Shown piece after piece: positions 25,901-33,012 of a stretch of DNA of 64,000 bases. Origin of the DNA: Nectonema munidae (Eukaryota > Nematomorpha > Nectonematoida > Nectonematidae); the NCBI GenBank assembly GCA_030549495.1, contig JAUIRK010000938.1:255001-319000 (forward strand). Reading direction: 5' to 3'. Below the pieces are notes generated by a model. The model saw only the letters and a list, made by a program, of their open reading frames with translations, had not been told where the DNA came from and searched no databases. Made by a program: the position numbers and the translations under genes. Every line of letters starts with the position of its first letter. Position 1 is the stretch's first letter.

Positions 25901-26583
25901 GGTCGAAACCAAATTGGGCGGGTAAATGAGACATGACAGCACATGCAGAGATTTCTGCATGTTGTTAGAAATCAGTAAAAATTGCTATCATTAATAATTA
26001 TGAAACCTGTCAATCATTTTGTGAGATTATTCTTTTTGAAATTGTACTTAAAAATCAGCTAAGCTCATGTGCACTGATCAAAGCAGTTTCACTATGAAGA
26101 GAGTTTGGAAAGTCACACAAGTGTTTGCCCTAATGCGGCGTATACGCATATGAGAGCCCGGTGTTGAATTGTTTTGTTGATTGTGTAGTAGGGGTTGACA
26201 ACTGGCTAGTTTCCACATTTGTTAACTTTAAAAAGACCCTGGTTTCTAAGTGAATAACAAGGTGGTATGGGTAATAAATAAAATTTAAAAGGTGTTATTT
26301 CAGGAAATCCGTGAAGGCGAAGGAGGTGGACAAGTGTGGCTTTCATTACACAAATACGCAATTCAGTTCATATTTGACGCACCTCTCTTCTGCGTACCCC
26401 ACAACCCACAAAGACTCATCCTATTTCGATTACATCGTTAAATCCCTTGCCAAATCCTCTTCCAAACAAAACAAAATGCTCCAAAAGAACAACAACAACC
26501 CTTTTGACTCAAAAAATGAAGAAGAATGCGTAATATTTGTTTTTAAAAAAATTTTCATTTCGAAGAGGAAGACATTTATTTAA
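7523..26583 (+). CDS. EGF-domain type I membrane protein, candidate EGF-receptor ligand (five exons)
   Basis: Joined exons are 7523-7937, 14826-15189, 17858-17901, 24607-24700 and 26304-26583: 1197 nt, 398 residues, with matching phase at all four junctions. Residues 1-121 are hydrophilic and 122-138 form a hydrophobic run (SLFVQIFFGILIITGLF), which may be an internal signal or anchor. A Ser/Pro-rich stretch follows. One EGF domain has Cys 238, 244, 250, 259, 261 and 270, then a 12-residue linker and a transmembrane helix at about 283-303, preceded by IASVTGGA. The tail of about 92 residues should be cytoplasmic. A single juxtamembrane EGF repeat followed by small-residue/Gly motifs at the start of the helix is how Spitz/TGF-alpha-type ligands look, and the motif resembles the rhomboid-sensitive region of Spitz. 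The C3-C4 spacing (8 residues) is shorter than usual for ErbB ligands and closer to Notch-type EGF, so the receptor assignment is uncertain. The Met codon at 7757 (residue 79) is an alternative start. Confidence 0.75.
8396..9048. mobile_element. hAT-like non-autonomous element with C/G runs
   Basis: Left end CACTGGCGGATTTAAA is matched in inverse by the right end CTAAATCCGCCTCCAGTG. A G-rich patch follows the left end and a C run (9004-9015) precedes the right end. There is no transposase. The right terminal CAGTG is shared with the next element, so the two abut with no spacer. It lies in intron 1 of the EGF-type gene. Confidence 0.6.
9044..9230. mobile_element. hAT-like MITE with long G run
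   Basis: Inverted ends CAGTGACGTAGCCAGATGG and TTTTTTGGCTACGCCACTG enclose 187 bp with a run of 14 or more G close to the left end and a C-rich body. No clear 8-bp duplication could be found, because the left side is the end of another element. Confidence 0.65.
9258..9345 (+). repeat. tRNA-derived SINE head (family 1)
   Basis: Has an A-box-like GGTTAGATACTGG and a B-box-like GGTTCGATCCC about 40 bases apart, then CGCATCAA and a pyrimidine-rich stretch. The same block occurs at 27356, 45497, 48829, 53397 (reverse) and, diverged, at 55078. No cloverleaf closes well, so this is a SINE rather than a tRNA gene. Confidence 0.7.
10795..11129. mobile_element. hAT MITE with 8-bp target duplication and two G runs
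   Basis: Inverted ends CAGGCCCGTAGC and GCTACGGGCCTG are flanked by a perfect 8-bp duplication, TATGGACC (10787-10794 and 11130-11137). This fits a hAT insertion. The 335-bp body carries about 19 G near 10838-10858 and a second G run near 11081-11093 followed by GGGCTTAGCCCCC. Intact ends and duplication suggest a fairly young insertion in intron 1. Confidence 0.85.
12606..12869. mobile_element. hAT MITE with perfect 8-bp target duplication
   Basis: Ends CAGTGGCGAATCCAAGGG and CTGGATTCGCCACTG are flanked by GTAGAGTC on both sides (12598-12605 and 12870-12877). The body is 264 bp with a G run just inside the left end and GGGCTTAGGCCCCC after it. A diverged, inverted relative of its right half is at about 40414-40560. 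Confidence 0.88.
12878..12994. mobile_element. Short hAT-like MITE (TTCTTAACC ends)
   Basis: CATGGGTTCTTAACC at the left is matched by CGTTAAGAATCACTG at the right. This is the TTCTTAACC-type terminus common to many hAT MITEs. It directly abuts the target duplication of the element at 12606-12869, so that element landed at its edge. Confidence 0.55.
14826..15189 (+). CDS. Exon 2 of the EGF-type membrane protein
   Basis: Acceptor CCTTTTTTATATTAG ends at 14825 and donor GTAAGT begins at 15190. The two leading bases complete the codon begun in exon 1 (Gln139). It encodes a basic segment, a Ser/Pro-rich linker and the first four EGF cysteines (238, 244, 250 and 259). It is open from the acceptor to the donor. 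Confidence 0.75.
16226..16390 (-). other. Possible unassigned minus-strand exon
   Basis: On the minus strand a good acceptor (pyrimidine-rich, then TTTTGATGCAG) precedes an open stretch reading TDSDIDYEYRRIHRERF and ending in a stop near 16226. The composition is more protein-like than its surroundings, but there is no partner exon and no family match. It lies in intron 2 of the EGF-type gene on the opposite strand. Confidence 0.2.
17520..17700 (-). repeat. tRNA-like SINE remnant (family 3)
   Basis: On the minus strand it has TCAGTGGTTGCTAGTGAG followed by CTTAACAGTTGAAGAGCAGG and a B-box-like GGTTCAATCCC. A relative with the same CAACTGTTAAGCTGAGAGGT core is at about 29640-29760. Confidence 0.5.
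17858..17901 (+). CDS. Exon 3 of the EGF-type membrane protein
   Basis: A 44-bp micro-exon between acceptor TTTTTTTCAG and donor GTAATA. It completes Leu260 and encodes CRPNFYGRHCHFNK, which contains the last two EGF cysteines (261 and 270) and the conserved Tyr/Phe-Gly-x-x-Cys ending. Splitting an EGF domain near its fifth cysteine is common in animal EGF genes. Confidence 0.78.
18228..18419. mobile_element. hAT-like MITE remnant
   Basis: GATTCTTAACATATGGTGCG at the left and GTGCGTCTTAGAG followed by AGTTTGAGAACTG at the right resemble the CAGTTCTCAAACTTTTT-type ends of hAT MITEs. Mirror similarity is imperfect and no target duplication was found. Confidence 0.4.
18725..18845 (-). repeat. 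tRNA-derived SINE (family 2)
   Basis: On the minus strand it has AATGGCTTAGTGGTTGAAGC as an A-box region and GGCGTTGGATTCCTGATC as a B-box region. Relatives are at about 42000-42113 (minus) and 50032-50135 (plus). Confidence 0.5.
21540..23640 (-). pseudogene. Decayed piggyBac-like transposase
   Basis: Minus-strand fragments follow the order of a PGBD transposase. Near 23640 there is an acidic N-terminal piece; at about 22440-22320 KVYHLCDAKSYFVLKSEIYV; at about 22240 NMTIYGTCRSNRRCIP; and at about 21960 VEYNKYKGAVDVCSRM, followed by RRWTLIAFCNYLDIATHN. The VEYN-KGAVD motif and the RRW block are typical of piggyBac. A possible Cys-containing tail lies at 21543-21725. It has several frame breaks and stops, and no TTAA-flanked ends were located. 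It is in intron 3 of the EGF-type gene, antisense to it. Confidence 0.75.
22256..22291. repeat. Perfect 15-bp hairpin
   Basis: AAAAGTAGTGGAATC, a 6-base loop (GACAAA), then its exact reverse complement. It falls inside the decayed piggyBac-like sequence. Confidence 0.9.
24470..24474 (-). terminator. Pol III terminator of tRNA-Ser
   Basis: Five T residues on the minus strand, beginning two bases past the discriminator base of the tRNA gene. This is the expected RNA polymerase III stop signal. Confidence 0.75.
24477..24558 (-). tRNA. tRNA-Ser (anticodon AGA)
   Basis: The acceptor stem GCAGTCA pairs perfectly with TGACTGC, with discriminator G. The A box TGGCCGAGTGGTTAAGG and B box GGTTCGAATCC are canonical, and the anticodon loop CTAGAAA gives anticodon AGA (24523-24525). 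The anticodon stem ACTGA/TCAGT pairs, and a long variable arm (TTGGGATTTTCCCGC) marks class II serine tRNA. The gene is 82 nt with no intron. It lies antisense in intron 3 of the EGF-type gene, 48 bp before exon 4. An intact cloverleaf suggests it works. Confidence 0.95.
24607..24700 (+). CDS. Exon 4 of the EGF-type membrane protein (transmembrane helix)
   Basis: Acceptor ATTCATTTTAG and donor GTTTTTTT, a weak but GT-type donor. The exon completes Val275 and encodes SQTKIASVTGGALIAF followed by a Leu/Ile-rich core to HSR: a single membrane helix with a basic stop-transfer flank that continues in exon 5 (RKSVKAK). Confidence 0.75.
25021..25383 (-). pseudogene. LINE ORF2 3' end (zinc knuckle)
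   Basis: Encodes a fragment with the C-terminal motif NPLCRFGCTEIETPIHIILL followed by CP, the Cys-Cys-His-Cys knuckle found after the RNase H domain in I/R1/Jockey-type non-LTR retrotransposons. It aligns with the piece at about 40590-40850, so both belong to one LINE family. Reverse transcriptase is absent; the copy is 5'-truncated, as is usual for LINEs. It sits in intron 4 of the EGF-type gene, antisense. Confidence 0.7.
25598..25860. mobile_element. hAT MITE (CAGGGGTTTTCAACC ends)
   Basis: The left end CAGGGGTTTTCAACCTTTT and right end AGGTTAAGAATCCTTG are inverted relatives of the classic hAT/Charlie-type terminus. Flanks TTCTAATC and TTCTACTA agree in only part of the 8-bp duplication. 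Length is 263 bp; no coding capacity. Confidence 0.6.
26304..26583 (+). CDS. Exon 5 of the EGF-type membrane protein (cytoplasmic tail)
   Basis: The acceptor TGTTATTTCAG ends at 26303 and one base completes Arg306. It encodes 92 residues, basic at the start, then Ser/Tyr-rich and Lys/Asn-rich, with a stop at 26581-26583. A donor-like GCGTAATA at 26529 could trim the last residues. An open, protein-like stretch follows at about 26618-26842, but no acceptor joins it in phase. Confidence 0.65.
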
Positions 26584-26617
26584 ATTTTTGGGAGAATCTA
26601 TATAAAAGGAATGAAGG

Positions 26618-26842
26618 AATACAACATTCTCTATAAATGTTCCGGTAAATCCGAACCTAGTGGATGAAATGTGGAATTTCGATAGTGAGACCCTAACATC
26701 TGTCCAGCTATGGAAGCATCGAGTAGCGATCGTTCCGTATCAATTTTATCCTTACACAGAAGATTATAAAAGAATGGAGAAAAATAGTTTGAAATACAAA
26801 ATAATTTTTTTGAATAATAATAATCAGTTTAATAATAATTGA
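26618..26842 (+). other. Open stretch after the EGF-type gene, possible alternative last exon
   Basis: Reads NPNLVDEMWNFDSETLTSVQ and then LWKHRVAIVPYQFYPYTEDY, ending in an Asn-rich run. The first 60 residues look like real protein, unlike the neighbouring text. I could not find a donor/acceptor pair that joins it to exon 5 in frame, so it may be an alternative cytoplasmic exon, 3' UTR, or a decayed exon. Confidence 0.3.
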
Positions 26843-26901
26843 AAAATGAAAAATTCTAGAAATATTTAGCTTATCTTACTTCTCTTGGTGAAACGTTTAC
26901 A

Positions 26902-26907
26902 AATAAA
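26902..26907 (+). promoter_or_regulatory. Candidate poly(A) signal of the EGF-type gene
   Basis: AATAAA about 320 bp after the stop codon, the first canonical signal downstream on this strand. Confidence 0.4.
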
Positions 26908-27355
26908 AAACGAGTAAAGTTTTTATGAAACAAGAAAAAGTTGGCTATTAATTTAATTCAAAATATATAATATATTTTAAATACGAAATATATGCTGGAG
27001 CTTAATCACTGATAAAAACTAAAATCCCAATTTATGCTTAATTTCTTTAATGTTTTTATAAAAAAAAATTATAGCTATAATATTGAAAACATTTATTAAG
27101 CATAAAATATACATTTAAAAAACAATTTGAAAAAATGTATAAAATAAAGCTAAAAATGATGTTTTTTCTAAAATTTTGGCGCTATCATACATCGGATGGG
27201 GGTTACAATGTTACATATTTTAATTTTTTTAAACGCACTATTTTTTTTGAAAATACACAAAAATTTTAAATGAAATATTATGCCACATCGAGTATGTGAT
27301 CTTTTCGTAATAACTTTAACTCTGCACGTAGTTAAAAAATGGTTTTTTTCTTAAA

Positions 27356-27445
27356 TAGGGGGCGTGAGTTAGATCGGTTAGATACTGGGTTTCGATAACT
27401 CAAAGTCTTGGGTTCGATCCCGCATCAAGCTTGCTTGCTTCCATT
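27356..27445 (+). repeat. tRNA-derived SINE head (family 1)
   Basis: GGTTAGATACTGGGTTTCG and GGTTCGATCCCGCATCAAG, the same spacing as the other family 1 copies. Flanking text is AT-rich, and nothing else was recognised from 26910 to 28870. Confidence 0.7.
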
Positions 27446-28874
27446 TTCTCCTTCACTGAAGAAGCATTTAACGCTCTTCTCATATCTTTAAGACCATGAC
27501 TTTAAAAAATAAAATATTGAGTTAATAAACGGAATTTTTAATTGTAAACTAATACAAAATCATTTTCAAATATATTTTTGCTAACTTACTTACTTTTTGC
27601 TAATTTTGTTTACAAACTAATTTAAAAAACTGTTAAAAATATAATTGATACAAAACTTCCTAAATATCATTTACATATTTTTGTTAAAAGATAGAGGCGA
27701 AAGAATTGTGATTGATTGAAATTCCCCTATCCTATCATAATACCCTTTTCTATTTTGTATTTTCAATTCTTTTATTCTATTTCAGGTCTACTCAAAGTTT
27801 GATTCAAAAATTCTTTTGAATTAAAATACGCTTTGAACTTTCAAGTCTTGGTATTTTTAATTTGAAAACGTTTTTCAATGGAAGAAAAACTATGAGACAT
27901 TTTTCTTTCAAACTTTGTTTGATAGCTCCAACGAATTTTGATTCGAAAGAATTTTTCGATCAGACTTTCAATTAAAAAATTAAATACTTATTGAAAAATA
28001 TGGTGAAATATTCTATATACAAGTTTCACCCATGTATTTAAGGCTATTTTTTTAAAATACACTAAATAAAAAATTAAATACTAATGAGATTGCAAAATAG
28101 TCAAGAATAACAAATTGGAATTAAAAAACAAAAATTAGAATTGAAAAAAGACAAAATATACATGGAAAAAGGGGAATAAGAATTGAAAATTGACCTTTAA
28201 CAATTTTTTAGGCTTTTGATTTCCCATGTTTTAGCATCGCACTAAAATAACTTTTCATATTTTAAAACAAATTCTAACTTTGAATATTTAATCTTTTATT
28301 TTAAATTTATTGTTTTTCCAAACTTTTCCATCTAACAGGATTTTTAATACTATATTATGTTTTTACTTAATAAAATTTACAAAACTTTTTTTTAAGAATC
28401 TAAAAAAAGAAACATTTCTGAAATACTTACAAAAGGCGTATGTGGAAGGCAGAAAAATAACGGAAAACGTGTGACATCATGATGAATCAATGACGCTAAA
28501 ATCATTTTCGTCACTCAGAGAAAAGTTCTTTCTCCAGTCTGAATAATAATCGGAAAAAAGCACACAGCTATTCAAGCTTGTAATTCATTTCGTTTATTGT
28601 GTCTTTAAATCATCCTCTTCAAATAAATTTATGTGACAAGTGTTCTGTCATTTTTTTAACTTTTTTTTCTGATCTCATCACTACTTCGAAAGATAGATAA
28701 GTTTTTCTTTCAAAAATGTTAGTTATTTCCTATTTTTTTATTGTAAGTATCAAGGTATAGTAATGGCGAACTTTAAAAACTTTATTAGAATCGACAAAGT
28801 CCAAAATCATGGCCATCTTCATTTTTTGTCATCATCACCATCAAGAATGTAATCTTCAACAATGGTACAACAAC

Positions 28875-29095
28875 CAGTAGTGGGATTCCAATTTTTTGTT
28901 AGCCAGTTCTGTTACAAAAAAGTGAAATTTGTCAGCAAATAAACTGATCAATTTTGATTATTTCCGAATATCTTTATAATTCTCCTCTTATATTTTAAAA
29001 AAATATATATATTTTAGGTTATTCGATACTTTAAGGTTTTTAGCGTCCCATTCCATGAGACGGTTCTCTAACCAACCGGCTGAATCCCACTACTG
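28875..29095. mobile_element. MITE with CAGTAGTGGGATTC inverted ends
   Basis: The left end CAGTAGTGGGATTCCAATTT is inverse to the right end GGCTGAATCCCACTACTG; the subterminal GGTTCTGTTA and GACGGTTCTCTAACC are also related. It is 221 bp with no ORF. No convincing target duplication. The fragment at the start of the window belongs to the same family. Confidence 0.7.
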
Positions 29096-29514
29096 GATAC
29101 AGCCATCGTTCTTAAACCTCTTCATATTATGAAGAAAATTTTAAAGCTTGTCTATGAATCTCAAATAAAATAATTGATTGATAAAGCTTAGAAGAATAAT
29201 CTTATAAATTAAGGTATTGATTATTATTGATCATTTAGAGAGGTGAAAAAAATTGAATGTTGATTTCAAAATAATATATTTATTTATATACAACATACAA
29301 AAAAACATTTTTGCTGATTTAGGTTTACGACAAATATTATTTGTACACTTTGCAAGGGTTCCCGCAAGTCTATTGGCCCATTTTCGATCCCCTCAATAGG
29401 CGTGATCATAAAATATAATCCTTATCTTTATATTACTTTATAGATTAACACAAGTCAAGAAATTGAACTCATTTTCAAAAAGTGTTAATTCTTGAAATAA
29501 TTAACTAGAAAATT

Positions 29515-29590
29515 CGGCTCTATTAGGAGTCGAACCACATTCCCCCGAATATCGTGTACAGTGGGTGTTGCACTCATCACTCGCGTCTGT
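29515..29590 (-). repeat. Possible tRNA-like SINE remnant
   Basis: On the minus strand GTGGTTCGACTCC is a good B box, and a weak A-box-like GCGAGTGATGAGTGC lies about 45 bases upstream. The arms do not fold into a cloverleaf. Confidence 0.3.
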
Positions 29591-29639
29591 TTTTTTCATT
29601 TTTAATGGACCCCTATAAATTCAAATTTACACCCATGCT

Positions 29640-29760
29640 AGCGTTAAATCAAGATATTTTGCTACATATTCACCAGTTTTATGATTTTGTAAGATCCTTG
29701 GGATCTTTCAACTGTTAAGCTGAGAGGTACACCCTAACAACCATTGAGGTTAAGTATCAC
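29640..29760 (-). repeat. tRNA-like SINE remnant (family 3)
   Basis: Shares the CAACTGTTAAGCTGAGAGGT core with 17660-17690, including the following ACACCCTAACAACCATTGAG. Confidence 0.45.
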
Positions 29761-30443
29761 TTTGAGAATAAAAGATCTTTTATATTTATTCCTTGGTTGT
29801 GATTGAATATCTCATAGCTCGAATTCTGATTGGCTAGAATCCAAAATTAATATAAAAAAAGTTAGATTTTAAACATGCATTAAGACACCAGTGGAATAAA
29901 GTAATATTGAAGGTCTACTCACAAGTCAAACAAGTGTTTTAAATGATATAATAAAGATATAGAACTGAGAGAATTCACAATTGTTGAAGAAGGGAGGCAG
30001 GCGGGTACAATATAAATTCATATAATTTTTTGGTTATGAAATGGGCTCACTCTGTTATAGGGTTTGTATAAGTATCGAAAGTTTGGAACCGGAACGTTAA
30101 CTGTCAGAACCGAGAAATCTTGGTTCCTCAAACAGAAATTATAGTTTTTTCTTATTGACTGTGACGAAAATTGTAAGGTACCTGTAGTAGCTATTCTTGT
30201 TATTTTTTCTCATAAACTGCATAAAATTTCTAGTCATTGAAATGAATTAGGTTTAACATAGGAAAATTCAAGTGTTAGAAATATCATCATTGAAAAACAA
30301 AGGAGCAAAGCGAATGCTAATTTGAGGTGCTGGGAGATTGAAGATTATTACCTCTTTCATTATAGTATTCCTCAAGCCATTTGGGTTAACGCATTTTGGC
30401 ACAGATAGTGCGCTGCACTTCATTTACTTAAAATCTTCTTTCT

Positions 30444-30548
30444 TTAACCCATTTAAGGCCAAGCAAAGCAGACGATATCTAAAAAAACGCAGACGAAGAT
30501 GAAATTACTTATGTTCCAAAATAGGAACATTGGCCGTAAATGGGTTAA
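30444..30548 (+). mobile_element. piggyBac-type MITE, copy a (TTAA ends)
   Basis: TTAACCCATTTAAGGCCAAG at the left and GGCCGTAAATGGGTTAA at the right, both ending at TTAA, the target of piggyBac elements. 105 bp; internally deleted compared with copies b and c. Confidence 0.75.
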
Positions 30549-30820
30549 TATCACTTGCAACTAGCCTAGTCTTGGAACCGGAAATATTTTTCGGTCCCAA
30601 GACAGCTCTCAAAATTTTGGAACGGGGAGTAAACCCTAGTCTCCTAAAGGATCATACAACAGTGTCACACTGGTCGTCAAAGGATTAAACAGGTGACCAT
30701 TTATGTAGAACATTGTGTAATCATAATTCGTCGCTAGAGTAGTATGCTTAAGAACTTAAAGTATGTAAAGCAAGTCTTACTTCCCGTTTCAACTACAGAA
30801 GTGAAGATAATAAGAGGATG

Positions 30821-30957
30821 TTAACCCATTTAAGGCCAAGCAAAGCAGACGATATCTAAAAAACGCAGACGATTTATATTCAAAGTCATTGAAAAAAGCA
30901 GGCGAAGATGAAATTACTTATGTTCCAAAATAGGAACATTGGCCGTAAATGGGTTAA
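30821..30957 (+). mobile_element. piggyBac-type MITE, copy b
   Basis: The same ends as copy a, with the full middle section (AAAACGCAGACGATTTATAT) present. 137 bp. It lies just downstream of DPH3. Confidence 0.78.
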
Positions 30958-31037
30958 ATAGAACATGAAAAAGAAATTACGTATTTACCTAAAAAAAATA
31001 GCAATGGGAAGAATACGTAAACTCAAAGCACTTAATC

Positions 31038-31043
31038 TTTATT
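31038..31043 (-). promoter_or_regulatory. Poly(A) signal after DPH3
   Basis: AATAAA on the minus strand, eight bases past the DPH3 stop codon. No such signal exists between COX17 and DPH3. Confidence 0.7.
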
Positions 31044-31050
31044 AAAAGTG

Positions 31051-31290
31051 TTAAGCTTCAACAGCTTTGGCAGCAAAAGAAATTTTTTCGGAAACGAAGA
31101 AATCCTCCAAATTGTAGATCACTTTTATGAGGAGGGAGCAACTGGGGCATTCAGCAACATCCTCTCCACTCTGAAGATCCTCCAAAGTGATTTGAAAGCG
31201 ATCGCCGCAAGGACACGGATAAAAGTAGGTTTCACATTCTTCATCAAATTCAAAGTCTTCTATCTCTACTTCATCATGGAAAACTGTCAT
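31051..31290 (-). CDS. DPH3: DPH3, diphthamide biosynthesis CSL zinc-finger protein
   Basis: A complete 79-residue protein with no intron. DPH3 is the small iron/zinc-binding electron donor for the DPH1-DPH2 radical enzyme that starts diphthamide synthesis on elongation factor 2, and it also serves Elongator-linked tRNA modification in the cytosol. Visible family marks are an N-terminal acidic stretch ([14 protein letters not shown]), the metal ligands Cys26 and Cys28 ([16 protein letters not shown]) and Cys48 and Cys51 in CPSCSL, whose CSL gives the domain its name. The length matches the family (about 80). The start codon follows 75 bp after the COX17 stop on the same strand, and the stop is eight bases from an AATAAA, so the transcript end is very compact. 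Confidence 0.96.
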   Translation of the reverse strand: MTVFHDEVEIEDFEFDEECETYFYPCPCGDRFQITLEDLQSGEDVAECPSCSLLIKVIYNLEDFFVSEKISFAAKAVEA

Positions 31291-31365
31291 TCTCTTTGTA
31301 ATGAATATAGGGAGGAAGAAATGGAATTTAAAAACGGTGTGGATTTGGATTTAGGAGAATAAGTG

Positions 31366-31436
31366 TTAGATTTGAAAGCCCAAATCTCGCATACACTTTT
31401 TATGATCTTCAATTTCACTCGAACAATTCTCTTCAC
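31366..31436 (-). CDS. COX17: COX17 exon 2
   Basis: Acceptor TTTTTCTTAG, then two bases that complete Gly46. Encodes [20 protein letters not shown] and QI, then TAA at 31368-31366. It holds the second CX9C motif. Confidence 0.93.
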
Positions 31437-31660
31437 CTAAGAAAAAGTAAAATAAAAGTTGGAAAAAAGCTGTGATAAATTGAAATCGGTTATAATTGCA
31501 AGCAAGGAGTTGTGATGCTATTACCGTTTTCAACGACACAAATATCTCTCTTCTCTCTCGTTTCTGGGCAAGAACAGCACGGTTTCAATTTCTTTTGCTC
31601 ACCACTTTTTTGAACAGGTTTAGATTCTTCACTGAAATTTTTTGAAGAGAAAGCACCCAT
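31366..31660 (-). CDS. COX17: COX17, cytochrome c oxidase copper chaperone (two exons)
   Basis: Exons 31660-31525 and 31436-31366 (minus) join to a 68-residue protein across an 88-bp GT-AG intron, splitting Gly46. COX17 carries copper(I) in the mitochondrial intermembrane space to SCO1/SCO2 and COX11 for cytochrome c oxidase assembly. The metal site [17 protein letters not shown] is plain (Cys28, Cys29), and the twin CX9C disulphide pattern is exact: Cys31/Cys41 and Cys50/Cys60. The C-terminus [12 protein letters not shown] matches the family ending. Length is close to the usual 63-70. There is no poly(A) signal in the 75 bp before DPH3, which suggests one transcript or a very short 3' UTR. 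Confidence 0.96.
31525..31660 (-). CDS. COX17: COX17 exon 1
   Basis: ATG at 31660-31658 begins [10 protein letters not shown]; the exon ends at donor GTAATA after the base that begins Gly46. It holds the copper-binding Cys pair and the first CX9C motif. Confidence 0.93.
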
Positions 31661-31801
31661 AAATCTTAATTTTATAGAATTAATAGTAAGCTGAACAGAA
31701 GTACATTAAAATTTACATGATTCCTGTTCATAAGCAGTGAAGAGAGAGATTGGACCCCGAAGGAAAACTAGTTTCGATGCATAAAGTTATCCCCCTTGAC
31801 A

Positions 31802-31940
31802 TTAACCCATTTACGGCCAATGTTCCTATTTTGGAACATAAGTCATTTCATCTTCGTCTGCTTTTTTCAATGACTTTGAATATAAATCGTCTGCGTTTTT
31901 TTTAGATATCGTCTGCTTTGCTTGGTCTTAAATGGGTTAA
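31802..31940 (-). mobile_element. piggyBac-type MITE, copy c (inverted)
   Basis: TTAACCCATTTACGGCC at the left and TTAAATGGGTTAA at the right; it matches copy b in reverse orientation. It lies about 140 bp upstream of COX17, so copies b and c form an inverted pair around COX17-DPH3. Confidence 0.77.
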
Positions 31941-32114
31941 AGGCTGGCAACACCTTTGGGCAGGTAAATTCACATTTTTTTAAGTGTTTTAAATAAAGAA
32001 AAAAGAAGTTTAATTTTTGTAAGCATATTAAGTGAACTTTCTTTAGTCCAAGTGAGAAGCGAAGAGTTGGTGTTGAAATTATTAATTTAGTGAACAAATT
32101 TTCTGCAGTGGTTC

Positions 32115-32640
32115 TTAACCCATTTATGCCTACTGCACCCGGTATGAGAGCATAAAATAAACCTCATTTAAAACGAATTGAACAGCAGCTGTAAAACCGG
32201 ATATATATATATATTTAAAAATGCATACATAGATTTACTTCTACAAATTACAATCATTTTTTTAGTGTATGAAGCTTTTTTATAAAAAAAAATATAAAAA
32301 AATGTTAAATCTATTTATATTTTTTTACATTTGTTGAAGCACTTTTTTGGTAAATTCAAAAAATAATTTCCAAATTTTTTATTTTTTTTTTGAATATTTT
32401 GCTAGTTACTATATTTTACTAAAATTATTTTTGTTATCTTCTGAACATTATATTAATAATAATATATAATATATTAATGTAAATATTTGTTTTTTTAGTT
32501 TCACTGCTGAAGAAGTTTATGACATATTAAAAACAGAAAATTTTGTGAGTGCAGATGTTTTTCTGAAACCACCAAATGATGGTTTACTTTCTGATGAGGT
32601 CAGCGGTGAAGAAGAGATACTGGTATAAAACATTTATCAC
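32115..32640 (+). pseudogene. piggyBac-like 5' end with transposase N-terminal remnant
   Basis: TTAACCCATTTATGCCTACT looks like a piggyBac-type end at a TTAA. From about 32500 the reading FTAEEVYDILKTENFVSADV, then FLKPPNDGLLSDEVSGEEE, matches the start of PGBD transposases (a PPN/PPD then an acidic DE-SGEE block). The rest of the transposase is missing here. A possible other end with GGGTTAA is at 34639-34642, but its subterminal text is in the same, not inverse, orientation. Confidence 0.5.
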
Positions 32641-32642
32641 CG

Positions 32643-32722
32643 GCTCAGTTGTTGTTGTTGTTCGCCCCTAGATTATACTATCTTTATATGAGTATAATCT
32701 ATCAGTTCAAAACAAGGCATTG
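32643..32722 (+). repeat. SINE body fragment with (GTT)n end
   Basis: GTTGTTGTTGTTCGCCCCTA followed by GATTATACTATCTTTATATG. The same block is at 58783-58910 and in reverse at about 53440-53507, next to family 1 SINE sequence, so it is probably the far end of that SINE. Confidence 0.5.
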
Positions 32723-33012
32723 CTCAGTCAAAAGCCTTAACAGATTTTCGAATAAATTTTGGAGCATATGTAACTGAAAATTTTGAAGATTCAGAAGAGA
32801 CATTTTTAAATATTGGAAAAGGTTTTGATAACAATGATTCAAAACGGTTCATAGTCAAAACGTCCGAAATCAAAAGGTGCGAAAACCAAAACGTCTAGAA
32901 ATCATAACCTCACAAAACGGAATTTTTTAGTATACTTCTTCATGCCTGTTTGATTTCTTAAGTTTTCAAGTATTTCATGTCGAACTTATCTATCTGATAA
33001 CGAACACGCTCT

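Noticed and set aside
31048-31362. 104-residue plus-strand ORF
   Set aside because: Antisense shadow of DPH3.
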